From Gillisella vitis (lineage in GTDB: Bacteria > Pseudomonadota > Alphaproteobacteria > Rhizobiales > Rhizobiaceae), in assembly GCF_021559775.1 (NCBI RefSeq), contig NZ_CP056047.1, forward strand, positions 1,984,001 to 2,048,000: a stretch of DNA of 64,000 nucleotides, given 5' to 3'. Below, piece by piece: positions 47,777 through 57,547 of the stretch (position 1 is the stretch's first letter; the number at the start of each line of letters is the position of its first letter). The notes under the pieces were generated by a model. It worked only from the letters and a program-made list of their open reading frames with translations. It was not told where the DNA came from and did not search any database. The position numbers were made by a program, and so were the translations under genes.

Positions 47777-47851
47777 ATGGGTGAAAAAAGAAGACAGCCT
47801 ACCGGCTACCGTCAGCGACATGAGGGCCGGAACAACAAAAAGCCGTGCTGA
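47777..47851 (+). CDS. possible micro-ORF (24 aa) with strong ribosome site
   Basis: GAAGGAGGTCGTTCCG precedes ATG 47777. The ORF encodes 24 very basic residues (MGEKRRQPTGYRQ ... GRNNKKPC) and stops at TGA 47849-47851, inside the arm of the minus-strand terminator. The Shine-Dalgarno is near-perfect, but no homologue is known to me. It could be chance. The rest of the region 47541-47776 is the ddl promoter side. Confidence 0.3.
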   Translation: MGEKRRQPTGYRQRHEGRNNKKPC

Positions 47852-47883
47852 GGGACAGATGAGATCCCTGTGCAGCACGGCTT
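47836..47883 (-). terminator. intrinsic terminator of the proline-rich gene
   Basis: On the minus strand AAGCCGTGCTG-(CAC)-AGGGA pairs with TCCCT-CAGCACGGCTT, followed by TTTGTTG. Confidence 0.75.
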
Positions 47884-48004
47884 CGAATTCATCGATCACG
47901 TCAACCCGAACAGGTTCAAAGCGTAATCACGGCTTGGAAACATGCGAGCAGCCCAATACCGAAACGCAACTTAATACGTTTCGATCCGAGGCAGCGCATC
48001 CGCA

Positions 48005-48265
48005 TCAGGGTTCCACAACACCTGGAACGCGTCGTCCATCGGGAAGCCGGCAGCTGCATGGCGCGCCGGGTGGCAACGGCCTGCGAACCGGGCACACCAG
48101 CGGAGGCATACCGCGGCGAGGCGGCGGCGCGACACAGGATGGCGGTGGCGGCATTGCGCCCGGACCCGGTGGCACAGGACCTGGGCCTGGTGGCGGCGGC
48201 GGCATTTGCGCAATGGCTTGTCCCGCCATCAGCACCATAGAACAGACAAACAGAAAACGTCTCAT
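48005..48265 (-). CDS. small secreted proline-rich protein
   Basis: An 86-residue protein: signal peptide MRRFLFVCSMVLMAGQAIAQ, then a Pro/Gly-rich mature part (MPPPPPGPGPVPPGPGAMPP) with four cysteines in the second half (SCVAPP, LVCPV, PCSCRLPDGRR). GGAGAGGCTTT precedes the ATG at 48265; a longer frame to 48304 lacks a ribosome site. It is likely periplasmic or cell-envelope. It lies in the break of the dcw cluster between ddl and murB. Family unknown. Confidence 0.6.
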   Translation of the reverse strand: MRRFLFVCSMVLMAGQAIAQMPPPPPGPGPVPPGPGAMPPPPSCVAPPPRRGMPPLVCPVRRPLPPGAPCSCRLPDGRRVPGVVEP

Positions 48266-48292
48266 AAAGCCTCTCCGGAAGCCGCACCGAAT

Positions 48293-48332
48293 AAATCCTG
48301 TCATTAATGACTAAATCCTATCATTGATGACG
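48293..48332. promoter_or_regulatory. tandem 20-bp operator-like repeats
   Basis: Two adjacent copies: AAATCCTGTCATTAATGACT and AAATCCTATCATTGATGACG (three mismatches). The first contains the perfect dyad GTCATTAATGAC. They lie 28-67 bases upstream of the proline-rich gene. The remaining 48333-48647 is AT-rich (notably 48385-48435) and holds the MFS promoter. Confidence 0.45.
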
Positions 48333-48647
48333 GGAAAATATCGGAGCGATTAAGTCAACAAATCCCACAGGTTGCACTTGTCGACATCGCAATTATATAA
48401 ATATTTTATAAACAACAACAATGATAAAAGTCAATCTAAACTTCGTTCGTCTAAAGGCACACAGAGGTGAGCCGATCGGTCATCCTGATGGTTTTCGATG
48501 ATTTTCAAGCAGTGTTCCTCGCATGAGGATTGACCAGGAAAACACCGCTTATAGCGCCGAAATAAGCAGAGCCAGTTGAAATTGCCCATGCATATGCGTA
48601 AAGCCAACCGCTAACGACAAGTGCCGCAGACTCTTTGAACGTACGGC

Positions 48648-49997
48648 ATGATTGCAAAAAACACCATTGAACTCAAATTGGACCCCATCACCATGACTGA
48701 TGCGATACGCACCGTATCGCCGTCCGCCGAGCCGCTGGCACCTGTTGCATTGAATTCTCCTGCACGGGTCCTGACGGCAAGCCTGGTCGGCACCACAATC
48801 GAATTCTTCGATTTCTATGTCTACGCCACTGCCGCCGTGCTGGTTTTCCCGGCGCTATTCTTCCCCAACAGCGATCCGATGACGGCTCTGCTGGCGTCTT
48901 TTGCCACTTTCTCCATCGCGTTTTTCGCCCGTCCGCTGGGTGCTGTGGTGTTCGGCCATTTCGGTGACCGTATCGGTCGCAAGACGACGCTGGTGGCAGC
49001 TCTGCTGACCATGGGCATTTCCACTGTGGTGATCGGCCTTCTGCCGACTTACGGACAGATCGGCGTGTTTGCGCCGTTGCTGCTGGCGCTGTGCCGGTTC
49101 GGCCAGGGCTTTGGCCTTGGCGGTGAATGGGGTGGAGCCGTGTTGCTGGCCACCGAAAACGCCCCGGAAGGCAAGCGCAACTGGTATGCGATGTTCCCGC
49201 AGCTTGGCGCACCGGTTGGCCTGTTCCTGTCCTCGGGCATTTTCTGGCTGCTGCTGCATGTGATTTCCAAGGACGACCTCATGGCCTGGGGCTGGCGTGT
49301 TCCGTTCCTGGCCTCCACCCTGCTGATCGTCATCGGTCTCTGGGTGCGTTTCTCGATCTCGGAAACACCAGCCTTTCAGAAAGCCATGGAAGCCCATGAG
49401 CGGGTGGCCGTGCCGGTCGCCGAGATCTTTGGGAAGTACAAGCGCAGCCTGTTCCTTGGCACTTTCGTGGCGCTGGTGACGTTCGTGCTGTTCTACATCG
49501 GTACGGCCTGGCTGCTGTCCTACAATATCAAGGTCTTGCAGATCCCCTTCCTCGACGCCCTGGAAATCCAGATCATGAGTTCGGTGGTATTCGGCATCTT
49601 CATTCCGCTGACAGCCAAGGTTGGCGACAAGATCGGTCGCCGCAAGGCGCTGATCGGCATCACCGTGATGATTGCCGGTTTCTCCTTCTTGCTGCCGGTT
49701 CTGCTGACCGCAGGCGAGACAGGCGTGGCAATCTTCGCCGCAGGCTCCATGGCCTTGATGGGCATGACCTACGCGCTGATCGGGGCTGCCCTGTCGGCCC
49801 CCTTCCCGACCAATGTTCGCTATACCGGCGCTTCGCTGACCTTCAACTTCGCAGGCATTGTCGGCGCGTCGCTGGCGCCCTATGCAGCCACCTGGCTCCA
49901 GGCCAATTACGGCATGGCCTATGTCGGCTACTATCTCGGCCTTGCCGCCGCGATCACGCTGGTCTGCATTCTCGCATCGCGTAAAGGTGAAGTTTAA
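48648..49997 (+). CDS. MFS transporter, metabolite:H+ symporter (MHS) family
   Basis: A 449-residue, 12-helix proton symporter of the MHS group (ShiA/KgtP/ProP relatives), importing an organic acid or osmolyte. Signatures: LVGTTIEFFDFYVYATAA in helix 1, ARPLGAVVFGHFGDRIGRKTTL (the MFS A-motif, shown here as VFGHFGDRIGRKTTL), and LGGEWGGAVLLATENAPEGK. The start is uncertain: ATG 48648 or ATG 48693; neither has a strong ribosome site. It lies on the plus strand within the otherwise minus-strand dcw cluster, which suggests a later insertion. The substrate is unknown. Confidence 0.9.
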   Translation: MIAKNTIELKLDPITMTDAIRTVSPSAEPLAPVALNSPARVLTASLVGTTIEFFDFYVYATAAVLVFPALFFPNSDPMTALLASFATFSIAFFARPLGAVVFGHFGDRIGRKTTLVAALLTMGISTVVIGLLPTYGQIGVFAPLLLALCRFGQGFGLGGEWGGAVLLATENAPEGKRNWYAMFPQLGAPVGLFLSSGIFWLLLHVISKDDLMAWGWRVPFLASTLLIVIGLWVRFSISETPAFQKAMEAHERVAVPVAEIFGKYKRSLFLGTFVALVTFVLFYIGTAWLLSYNIKVLQIPFLDALEIQIMSSVVFGIFIPLTAKVGDKIGRRKALIGITVMIAGFSFLLPVLLTAGETGVAIFAAGSMALMGMTYALIGAALSAPFPTNVRYTGASLTFNFAGIVGASLAPYAATWLQANYGMAYVGYYLGLAAAITLVCILASRKGEV

Positions 49998-50057
49998 CGT
50001 GTCGATGCCCGGCTTGCCGGGCATCGAATGCAAAGTTGAATCAGATTCTGAACAACA

Positions 50058-50096
50058 AAAAACGCCGCCAAGTGATTCACCTGGCGGCGTTTTTTA
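50058..50096. terminator. bidirectional terminator between MFS gene and murB
   Basis: AACGCCGCCA and TGGCGGCGTT form the stem, with TTTTTT on the plus strand and TTTTTTG on the minus strand. It lies 60 bases after the MFS stop and 18 bases beyond the murB stop. Confidence 0.9.
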
Positions 50097-50113
50097 TGAA
50101 TTAGCCGTTTGGT

Positions 50114-51088
50114 TTATTCGCTTGTCACGCCCATGAACGGCTTCACTTCGCTGCCGGGCATGAACAGGCCGAGACGCTTGATTTCCCATTGCAGCTTGAC
50201 GCCGGACTGTTCGAATACCTGACCACGGATGGTCTCGCCCAGATATTCAAGATCATAGGCCGTGGCATGGCCGACATTGATCATGAAATTGCAATGCAGC
50301 GACGACATTTGCGCGCCGCCTATCATCAGACCGCGTCCACCAACTTCGTCGATCAATTCCCAGGCGGAATGGCCTTCCGGGTTTTTGAAGGTCGAGCCAC
50401 CAGTCTTTTCCTTCACAGGCTGCACGGTTTCGCGGTGCTGGCGCACGGCGTCCATTTCAGCCCGGATCGCCGATTTCTCCTGGGAGAAACCTTCAAACAA
50501 CCCGCTAATGAAGATCAAACCTTCCGGCGCTGAGGAGTGACGGTAACCATAGCCCATATCAGCCTTGGACAGGACATGCAGATTGCCCTGGCGATCCACG
50601 GCCTCGACCTCGATGACCCGCTCAGACGTCTCGCCGCCATTGGCACCGGCATTCATCCTGAGCGCGCCGCCGATCGAGCCGGGAATGCCATAGTAGAACG
50701 CGAACCCGCCGATATTATTGTCCATCGCCATGGCAGCGATATGCTTGTCGGGGCAAATGGCTCCAGCGCGGATGCGATTTTCGCCTTCCAGCTCAAGGCC
50801 GCCAAACCCCTTAGCCGACAGGCGGATCACCATGCCGGGAATGCCGCCATCGCGCACCAGCAGGTTGGAGCCGACGCCGACCACGGTGAGCGGCACATCA
50901 TCGGGTAGCAGTTTCAGGAAGGTGACCAGATCGTCCCTGTCATGCGGCTGAAACATCAGTTCCGCCAAACCGCCCGCCTGGAACCACGTCACGCGGTCCA
51001 TCGGCGCGTCCGGCGTCAACCGTCCCCGCAGCGCATCCACACCCGGCCCCAAGCGGGCCAGCAGCTTTTCCCCATCCACCTGTTTCAT
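50114..51088 (-). CDS. murB: UDP-N-acetylenolpyruvoylglucosamine reductase
   Basis: FAD/NADPH enzyme completing UDP-MurNAc. 324 residues, type-II MurB. FAD contacts are visible in [17 protein letters not shown] near 65, [20 protein letters not shown], and the catalytic region [21 protein letters not shown] 51088 overlaps the murC stop (ATGA); an in-frame start at 51139 would run inside murC. A terminator follows, so murB ends the upstream half of the dcw operon. Confidence 0.96.
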   Translation of the reverse strand: MKQVDGEKLLARLGPGVDALRGRLTPDAPMDRVTWFQAGGLAELMFQPHDRDDLVTFLKLLPDDVPLTVVGVGSNLLVRDGGIPGMVIRLSAKGFGGLELEGENRIRAGAICPDKHIAAMAMDNNIGGFAFYYGIPGSIGGALRMNAGANGGETSERVIEVEAVDRQGNLHVLSKADMGYGYRHSSAPEGLIFISGLFEGFSQEKSAIRAEMDAVRQHRETVQPVKEKTGGSTFKNPEGHSAWELIDEVGGRGLMIGGAQMSSLHCNFMINVGHATAYDLEYLGETIRGQVFEQSGVKLQWEIKRLGLFMPGSEVKPFMGVTSE

Positions 51089-52500
51089 TCCGATTTTCCC
51101 GAAAGCGCTTGCAATTCTGAAGGCAGCGCCGCTGCCCATTGTGTAATATTTCCAGCCCCCAACAGGACCACAAAATCACCCGGCTGTGCAATGGTCGAAA
51201 TAATTCCGGCCAGCTGATCCGGCGAGGCCAGATAGCGCACATCCCGATGACCGCCCGACCGGATGCGCGACACCAGCGCCTCAGAATCGATGCCCTCGAT
51301 GGGATCTTCTCCCGCAGCATAAACTGGCGACAACAGAATACTATCGGCATCGTTGAAGCAATTGGCGAAATCCTCGAATAGACTCGACAAACGCGAGAAG
51401 CGATGAGGCTGATGCACGGCGATGATCCGGCCCTTGCAGCTCTCACGCGCCGCCTTCAGTACGGCCTTGATTTCCACCGGATGGTGGCCGTAATCGTCAA
51501 ACACCTGCACGCCATTCCAGGTGCCGGTCAGGGTGAAGCGCCGCTTGACGCCACCGAAGGTGGACAGGCCCTTGCGGATCGCTTCCTCGGAAATATCCAG
51601 CCGGTTGGCCACCGCAATCGCCGCGCAGGCATTGGAAATATTGTGGCGGCCTGGCATCGGCAGAGTCAGGTCTTTGAAGCTAAAGACCCGGCCCGTGCGG
51701 CGACGGCGGATTTCCACATCGAAAATCGACTTGGTGCCTTCATTGCGAACGTTGGAAAACCGCACATCGGCCTGCGGGTTTTCACCATAGGTCACGACCT
51801 TACGGTCCTCGATCCGGCCAACCAGCGCCTGCACTTCGGGGTGATCGAGGCACATGACCCCAAAACCGTAGAACGGCACATTCTCGACGAATTGCCGAAA
51901 CGCGGCCCGCACAGCGTCAAAATTGCCGTAATGGTCCAGATGTTCCGGGTCAATATTGGTGACCACAGCCACATCGGCGGGCAGTTTCAGGAAGGTCCCG
52001 TCCGATTCGTCGGCCTCGACCACCATCCACTCACCCTCGCCCATGCGGGCATTGGTGCCATAGGCATTGATGATACCGCCATTGATCACCGTCGGGTCGA
52101 GCTGGCCTGCCTCAAGCAGCGCCGCCACCATTGAGGTGGTCGTCGTCTTGCCATGGGTGCCGCCGATGGCGATGGCATTGCGAAACCGCATCAACTCGGC
52201 CAGCATTTCGGCCCGGCGAACCACGGGCAGCAGCTTTTCACGCGCAGCCACCAGCTCGGGATTGCTTTTCTTGATGGCGGTGGAAACGACAACGACCTCG
52301 GCATCGCCCAGGTTCTCCGGCTTGTGGCCGACAAAAACCTCGATGCCCTTGGCGCGCAGGCGCTGCACATTGGCGCTTTCAGCCTGGTCCGATCCCTGTA
52401 CCCGATGGCCGAGATTGTGCAGCACTTCGGCAATGCCGCTCATGCCGATCCCGCCGATCCCGATGAAATGCACCAGACCGATGCTCTTCGGCATTTTCAT
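51085..52500 (-). CDS. murC: UDP-N-acetylmuramate-L-alanine ligase
   Basis: Adds L-Ala to UDP-MurNAc. 471 residues. The N-terminal Rossmann loop [17 protein letters not shown] is near 11, the P-loop is [17 protein letters not shown] near 113, with [20 protein letters not shown] and [19 protein letters not shown] further along. It overlaps murG and murB by 4 bases each. Confidence 0.97.
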   Translation of the reverse strand: MKMPKSIGLVHFIGIGGIGMSGIAEVLHNLGHRVQGSDQAESANVQRLRAKGIEVFVGHKPENLGDAEVVVVSTAIKKSNPELVAAREKLLPVVRRAEMLAELMRFRNAIAIGGTHGKTTTTSMVAALLEAGQLDPTVINGGIINAYGTNARMGEGEWMVVEADESDGTFLKLPADVAVVTNIDPEHLDHYGNFDAVRAAFRQFVENVPFYGFGVMCLDHPEVQALVGRIEDRKVVTYGENPQADVRFSNVRNEGTKSIFDVEIRRRRTGRVFSFKDLTLPMPGRHNISNACAAIAVANRLDISEEAIRKGLSTFGGVKRRFTLTGTWNGVQVFDDYGHHPVEIKAVLKAARESCKGRIIAVHQPHRFSRLSSLFEDFANCFNDADSILLSPVYAAGEDPIEGIDSEALVSRIRSGGHRDVRYLASPDQLAGIISTIAQPGDFVVLLGAGNITQWAAALPSELQALSGKSE

Positions 52501-53618
52501 GCTTTCACGTCCTTCATAGTCTTCACGCTCTTGCCTTCGGCAATAGTCTGAACCAGATCGGCAAGCAAGCCTGCTGCTTCCGGTTGTCCCGCACTTCGCG
52601 CCGAGGCCGCCATTTGGGCCAGCTTGGCCGGGCTTGTCATCCAGTCCTTCAACAACGCCGACAGCTTTTCCGGCGTCAGATCCGATTGCGGCACGACAAC
52701 CGCCCCGCCCTGACCGGCAATCGCCGCCGCATTGGCGGCCTGATCGTGATCCAGCGCATAGGGATAGGGCACCAGCACCGCAGGGCGGCCAATCACGCCA
52801 AGCTCCGATACGGTGGACGCCCCGGAGCGGGAAATCACCATTTGCGATGCGCCGATCCGCTCGGCCATATCGCCAAAGAACGGCGAAACCGACGCGGGAA
52901 CCTTGAGCTTCTCATAGAGCGCTTTCACCCGGTCGGCATCTTCCGGCCGCGCCTGCTGGGTGATGCGCAGACGCGCGCGCAACACGTCGTCCAGAATGCA
53001 GATGGCGCTTGGCACAGCGTTGGAAAAATGCTGGGCACCCTGGCTGCCGCCAAACACCACAAGCTCGAATGGATCGCCATCGCCGGACGGCTGATAATCC
53101 GTCTCGGAGGCCGCCAATACCGCAGGCCGCACCGGATTACCTGTCACCACAGTCTTGTCGGCATAGGCACCGCCCGCTGGCAAGAAACCACCGGCAATGG
53201 CCTTGACCCTTGGGGCCAAAAACCGGTTGGCCCGGCCCATGACGGCATTCTGCTCATGGATAACGGTTGCAACACCAAGCGCACGTGCCGCCAGCAAGGG
53301 CGGGATGGTCGGATAGCCGCCAAAGCCGATCACCACTTGAGGCTTCAAGCCTGCGATCAGGGTGCGAGCGGCACGATAACCGCGCCACAACGTCAGAAGC
53401 GCTTTGGCGACGGCAACAGGATTTTTCGAGCCGATGGTGGCTGAAGGCACGACATGGATGGCGTCGGCTGGAAACTTGCCCGCATAGCGTTCGGCGCGGC
53501 TGTCCGTCACCAGATGCACGCTATAGCCCCTGGCTCTCAGCTCATGAGCCAGCGCTTCGGCCGGAAACAAATGGCCGCCGGTACCCCCGGCGGCAAGAAG
53601 AATGAGACCCTTGGTCAT
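52497..53618 (-). CDS. murG: undecaprenyl-PP-MurNAc-pentapeptide GlcNAc transferase
   Basis: Peripheral GT28 glycosyltransferase converting lipid I to lipid II. 373 residues. Visible: [19 protein letters not shown] near 9, [17 protein letters not shown] near 95, [15 protein letters not shown] near 190, and [20 protein letters not shown] near 260. It lies 17 bases after ftsW and overlaps murC. Confidence 0.97.
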   Translation of the reverse strand: MTKGLILLAAGGTGGHLFPAEALAHELRARGYSVHLVTDSRAERYAGKFPADAIHVVPSATIGSKNPVAVAKALLTLWRGYRAARTLIAGLKPQVVIGFGGYPTIPPLLAARALGVATVIHEQNAVMGRANRFLAPRVKAIAGGFLPAGGAYADKTVVTGNPVRPAVLAASETDYQPSGDGDPFELVVFGGSQGAQHFSNAVPSAICILDDVLRARLRITQQARPEDADRVKALYEKLKVPASVSPFFGDMAERIGASQMVISRSGASTVSELGVIGRPAVLVPYPYALDHDQAANAAAIAGQGGAVVVPQSDLTPEKLSALLKDWMTSPAKLAQMAASARSAGQPEAAGLLADLVQTIAEGKSVKTMKDVKA

Positions 53619-53635
53619 GACTTACTCCGCGGCCC

Positions 53636-54790
53636 CTATTCTGCTGGAACACCCTGGACCGACCTGAACAACCGCCGCTCCTGCGAGCGTTTTTCCGGTC
53701 GGTGGCGGGTCAGCGCCAAAATGAAGCCTGCCGTAACGCCAATCGCCACCATGGAAGAACCACCATAGGAGATCAAGGGCAGCGTCATGCCCTTGGCGGG
53801 CAGAAGTTCCAGGTTAACGCCAATATTGATCATCGACTGCACGCCGATTTGCAGGATCAGCCCGGCCACCGCAAAACGGTTGAAGTCGTTGCGCTCACGA
53901 AAGGCATGGCCAAGGCCGCGAATGACCAGGAAGGCAAAGATCGACACCAGCAGCAGGCAGAAAATGATGCCGAACTCCTCGGCGGCGACCGAAAAGATGA
54001 AGTCGGTATGGGCATCGGGAATGATCCGCTTGACAATGCCTTCACCCGGCCCGACGCCGAACCAATTGCCTCGAATGATCGCCTCACGCGCCGTATCCAC
54101 CTGGAACGTATCGCCCTCGCCGGTCAGGAAGCGGTCGATACGGCCAGCCACGTGCGGCATAGTATAATAGGCAATTGTCGAACCGGCGCCGCCGACCAGG
54201 GCCAGCACGATGATGAAGATCCACGGCACGCCCGCCATGAAGAACATGCCGCTCCACACGACAGAGGTCAGGATGGTCTGGCCGAAATCCGGCTGAACCA
54301 TCAACAGCGCCACGACGACCATGAACAGCAGGATGGCAAAGAAATTGCCGGGAATATCAGGCTGGCGGGCATGTTCGGCAAACAGCCAGGCACAAACCAC
54401 CACGAAGGCGGGCTTCATGAATTCCGAAGGCTGGATCGACAGGCTGCCGAAATTGATCCAGCGATGCGCACCCTTGACCTCCGGTCCGAAGAACAGCGCC
54501 AGGATCATCAGGGCAATCGAGGCAAGCAGGATGAGGACCGCGGCGCGGCGCACCTGCCGGGGCGACAGGAAGGACAGGCCGACCATGGTCGCCAGGCAGG
54601 GAATGGTAAAGGCCGCCTGACGGCGCACGAAGTGGAAGCTGTCCAGCCCGATGCGCTCGGCAACTGCTGGCGACGCGGCAAAGGACAGCATGAAGCCGAT
54701 GCCCAGAAGCACGATGAATGTTACCAGAAAGAGCCGGTCGATGGTCCAGAACCAATCCGCCAAAGCTCCACGTTCTGCACGGCTTACCAT
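53636..54790 (-). CDS. ftsW: SEDS-family septal glycosyltransferase FtsW
   Basis: Polymerises lipid II at the septum together with FtsI. 384 residues with about ten membrane helices. Characteristic parts are VKGAHRWINFGSLSIQPSEF near 130, the conserved Asp in VQPDFGQTI, and a C-terminal SYGGSSMVAIGVTAGFILAL. GGAGAGACATGAC precedes the ATG, and the start lies one base past the murD stop. Confidence 0.96.
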   Translation of the reverse strand: MVSRAERGALADWFWTIDRLFLVTFIVLLGIGFMLSFAASPAVAERIGLDSFHFVRRQAAFTIPCLATMVGLSFLSPRQVRRAAVLILLASIALMILALFFGPEVKGAHRWINFGSLSIQPSEFMKPAFVVVCAWLFAEHARQPDIPGNFFAILLFMVVVALLMVQPDFGQTILTSVVWSGMFFMAGVPWIFIIVLALVGGAGSTIAYYTMPHVAGRIDRFLTGEGDTFQVDTAREAIIRGNWFGVGPGEGIVKRIIPDAHTDFIFSVAAEEFGIIFCLLLVSIFAFLVIRGLGHAFRERNDFNRFAVAGLILQIGVQSMINIGVNLELLPAKGMTLPLISYGGSSMVAIGVTAGFILALTRHRPEKRSQERRLFRSVQGVPAE

Positions 54791-54791
54791 G

Positions 54792-56387
54792 TCATGTCTC
54801 TCCTGAAGCCTGTTGGATCAGCATCGTCACATCGTCAAGCCCGGCTACCAGCGAAACGAAGGCTTCGCCCCTGACTTCAAAATTCTTGTACTGGTCGAAG
54901 CTTGCGCAAGCCGGGGAAAGCATCACGGCAACCTCGCCGCCATTCCCATCGTCTTGCGCATCGGCGCTGGCATGGGCAAGCGCCCGGTCCAGCGTACCGG
55001 AAATCTCGTAAGCAACAGCATTGCCAAGCGTGGCGGCAAAGCCGGATGCGGCCTCGCCGATCAGATAGGCCTTGGCAATGCGCGGAAACAGCGGCGAAAG
55101 GCTGGCAATGCCACCCTGCTTGGGCAGGCCGCCAGCGATCCAGTAGATCCGCTCATAGCTGGACAAGGCCGGTGCAGAGGCCTCGGCATTGGTCGCCTTG
55201 CTGTCATTGACAAAGACCACATGTCCCCGCCGCCCAACCGGCTGCATACGGTGCTTCAACCCTGCAAAGGACGACAAGCCAGCCTGGATTTGCTCTTTCG
55301 ATAAACCGACCGTCAGACAAGCGGCAATGGCGGCTGCCGCGTTCTGAGCATTGTGGCTGCCCCGCAGCGTGGCGATCCCGTTCAGGTCGGTGATCAGATC
55401 GTCACCACGGAAAATACGGTGATCCCGGTTATATAAACCATCCTGGAGGTATCTGTGCTGTGAAATGCGGATGACGCGGCTGGAGTTACCCCCCTCTGTC
55501 CTGCCGGACATCTCCCCCTCAAGGGGGGAGATCGGAACACTCAACTCCGTCGCCTCTGGCGCAACTGAAAATGGGAATCGGGCGGCGTCCTCCTCGATCT
55601 CCCCCCCTGAGGGGGAGATGCCTGGCAAGGCAGAGGGGGGTGCCTCACGTTGGACAGAATGAGAAGCCGTCTGCCGCACCCGTTCCTGCTGCCCGGCAAT
55701 CGCCTCGCAATAGTCGTCATCAACGCCGATGATCGCCACACCGCTGCCTGCCACCAGCCGCTCCTTCACCGCCGCATAATTTTCCATGCTGCCGTGGCGG
55801 TCGAGGTGGTCGGGGGTGAGGTTGAGAAGAATGCCAGCCGTCGGGTCGATGCCGGGGGCGAGATCAATCTGGTAGGATGAGCATTCCACTACATAATAAC
55901 GATCAGGCGCGGGCGGCTCCAGGGTCAGCACCGCCGTGCCGATATTGCCGCCGATCTGCACATCATAACCGTTGTGGCGCAGAATATGGCCAATCAGCGC
56001 CGTGGTGGTCGATTTGCCATTGGTGCCGGTAATGGCGATGAACGGGCAATCCGGGGCTTTCGCCTGCCGCTCGCGCACGAAAAGCTCGATATCGCCGATG
56101 ATCTCGACGCCTGCTGCCCTTGCCAGATCCACCGTCCAATGCGGCTTGGGATGGGTCAGCGGCACGCCCGGCGACAAAACAAAGGCGGAAAGCCCGCTCC
56201 AGTCGATCTGGCGTAGATCCCGTGCCTCCAGCCCTTCTGCCCGCGCTTTCTCAACGCTGTCAGGATTGTCATCCCAGACCGTAACCGCCGCACCCCCGGC
56301 CACCAAAGCGCGAGCCGTGGCAAGGCCGGAGCCGCCAAGCCCGAACAGGGCGACACTGCGATCGGAAAAACTGGTAACCGGGATCAT
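54792..56387 (-). CDS. murD: UDP-MurNAc-L-alanine-D-glutamate ligase with in-frame repeat insertion
   Basis: Adds D-Glu to UDP-MurNAc-L-Ala. 531 residues, roughly 60-70 more than usual rhizobial MurD. The N-terminal domain begins [20 protein letters not shown]; the P-loop is [18 protein letters not shown] near 118; [17 protein letters not shown] is near 390. Residues about 249-300 are foreign to the family: [20 protein letters not shown] through [17 protein letters not shown]. They are encoded by a palindromic repeat element (55487-55643). The insertion falls in a central-domain surface loop between [16 protein letters not shown] and [13 protein letters not shown], and the frame is intact, so the enzyme is probably active. 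Confidence 0.95.
   Translation of the reverse strand: MIPVTSFSDRSVALFGLGGSGLATARALVAGGAAVTVWDDNPDSVEKARAEGLEARDLRQIDWSGLSAFVLSPGVPLTHPKPHWTVDLARAAGVEIIGDIELFVRERQAKAPDCPFIAITGTNGKSTTTALIGHILRHNGYDVQIGGNIGTAVLTLEPPAPDRYYVVECSSYQIDLAPGIDPTAGILLNLTPDHLDRHGSMENYAAVKERLVAGSGVAIIGVDDDYCEAIAGQQERVRQTASHSVQREAPPSALPGISPSGGEIEEDAARFPFSVAPEATELSVPISPLEGEMSGRTEGGNSSRVIRISQHRYLQDGLYNRDHRIFRGDDLITDLNGIATLRGSHNAQNAAAAIAACLTVGLSKEQIQAGLSSFAGLKHRMQPVGRRGHVVFVNDSKATNAEASAPALSSYERIYWIAGGLPKQGGIASLSPLFPRIAKAYLIGEAASGFAATLGNAVAYEISGTLDRALAHASADAQDDGNGGEVAVMLSPACASFDQYKNFEVRGEAFVSLVAGLDDVTMLIQQASGET
55487..55643. repeat. palindromic repeat element inserted inside murD
   Basis: The ends are ACCCCCCTCTG and CAGAGGGGGGTG in inverse orientation. 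Two internal hairpins are ATCTCCCCCTCAAGGGGGGA and ATCTCCCCCCCTGAGGGGGA. It is about 157 bp, related in build to the intergenic element at 3494-3677, and read through in frame as a Pro/Ser/Gly/Glu-rich peptide. Confidence 0.8.
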
Positions 56388-56394
56388 CGCGCCC

Positions 56395-57495
56395 TCACCG
56401 CAGCTTCAGTGTGGCAAGACCGAGCATGGCAAGGCCGACAGCAATGATCCAGAAACGGATGACGACCTGGCTTTCCGTCCAGCCCTTCTTTTCGAAATGG
56501 TGATGGATCGGCGCCATCAGGAACACCCGCTTCTTGGTGCGCTTGTACCAAAACACCTGAATGATCACCGACAGGGTTTCCATGACGAACAGCCCGCCGA
56601 TGATCACCATGACGATCTCGTGCTTGGTGGCCACCGCTACCGTGCCGATCAACCCACCCAAAGCCAGCGAACCGGTATCGCCCATGAAAATGGCCGCTGG
56701 CGGCGCATTGAACCAAAGGAAGCCAAGCCCAGCCCCGATGACCGCGCCAAGGATGACGGCAAGTTCGCCGGTGCCCGGCACGAAATTGATCTGCAAATAT
56801 CCTGAGAACACCGCATTACCGGCGAGATAGGCAATCAACCCGAATGCTGCCGAGGCGATCATCACAGGCACGATGGCCAGCCCGTCCAGCCCGTCGGTCA
56901 GGTTGACGGCGTTACCAGCGGAAACGATGACAAAGCCGCCAAAGACGATGAAGAAATAGCCGACATTGAGCAGCGCATCCTTGAAAAACGGAAAGGCGAT
57001 GGAGGTCGCCAGATGCGGGCCTTGCGGCGCGGAAATCTTTGCCGCTTCCATCATGAAGAACACCGCGATCCCGGCAATCAGAAACTCGATGGCCAGCCGC
57101 GCCTTGCCGGAGAAGCCCTTGTCAGATTGTTTGGTAACCTTCAGGTAGTCGTCGTAAAAGCCGATGGCACCAAAACCCAGCGTCACCAGCAGCGTTGCCA
57201 CCACATAAACATTGGAGAGATCAGCCCAGAGCAGTGAGGAGCCGACAATACCGGCCAGAATCATCAGCCCGCCCATGGTTGGCGTACCGGACTTCTTGAA
57301 ATGGGTCTGCGGCCCATCGGCACGGATCGGCTGGCCCTTGCCCTGGCGCACTTTGAGAGAGGCGATGATTTTCGGCCCGAACAGGAAGACGATCAAGGCT
57401 GCCGTGAACATCGCCGCCCCGGTCCGGAAGGTGATGTACCGGAACAGGTTGAAAAATTGTACGTGGTTTGCGAGTTCGACAAGCCAAATCAGCAT
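56395..57495 (-). CDS. mraY: phospho-MurNAc-pentapeptide translocase
   Basis: Transfers phospho-MurNAc-pentapeptide to undecaprenyl phosphate, making lipid I. 366 residues with about ten membrane helices. Signatures: [13 protein letters not shown] near 65, [16 protein letters not shown] near 190, [20 protein letters not shown] near 260, and [12 protein letters not shown] near 320. The ATG at 57495 is chosen over a GTG three codons upstream by family alignment. 7 bases separate it from murD. Confidence 0.96.
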   Translation of the reverse strand: MLIWLVELANHVQFFNLFRYITFRTGAAMFTAALIVFLFGPKIIASLKVRQGKGQPIRADGPQTHFKKSGTPTMGGLMILAGIVGSSLLWADLSNVYVVATLLVTLGFGAIGFYDDYLKVTKQSDKGFSGKARLAIEFLIAGIAVFFMMEAAKISAPQGPHLATSIAFPFFKDALLNVGYFFIVFGGFVIVSAGNAVNLTDGLDGLAIVPVMIASAAFGLIAYLAGNAVFSGYLQINFVPGTGELAVILGAVIGAGLGFLWFNAPPAAIFMGDTGSLALGGLIGTVAVATKHEIVMVIIGGLFVMETLSVIIQVFWYKRTKKRVFLMAPIHHHFEKKGWTESQVVIRFWIIAVGLAMLGLATLKLR

Positions 57496-57547
57496 CAAAG
57501 GCACTTTCTAACATCTATCCGGCCCGTGACGCGGGTCCGGCATTAGC

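Noticed and set aside
47777..47926. Possible selenoprotein: the micro-ORF continues in frame past TGA 47849 for 24 more codons
   Set aside because: The TGA and following codons lie within a terminator hairpin of the opposite strand, no SECIS-like element or known selenoprotein motif is present, and the downstream peptide has no ribosome site.
47781..48314. 177-codon glycine-rich plus-strand frame
   Set aside because: It is antisense to the small secreted proline-rich gene, which has a signal peptide, ribosome site and terminator; the Gly/Pro-rich composition is the mirror of proline codons.
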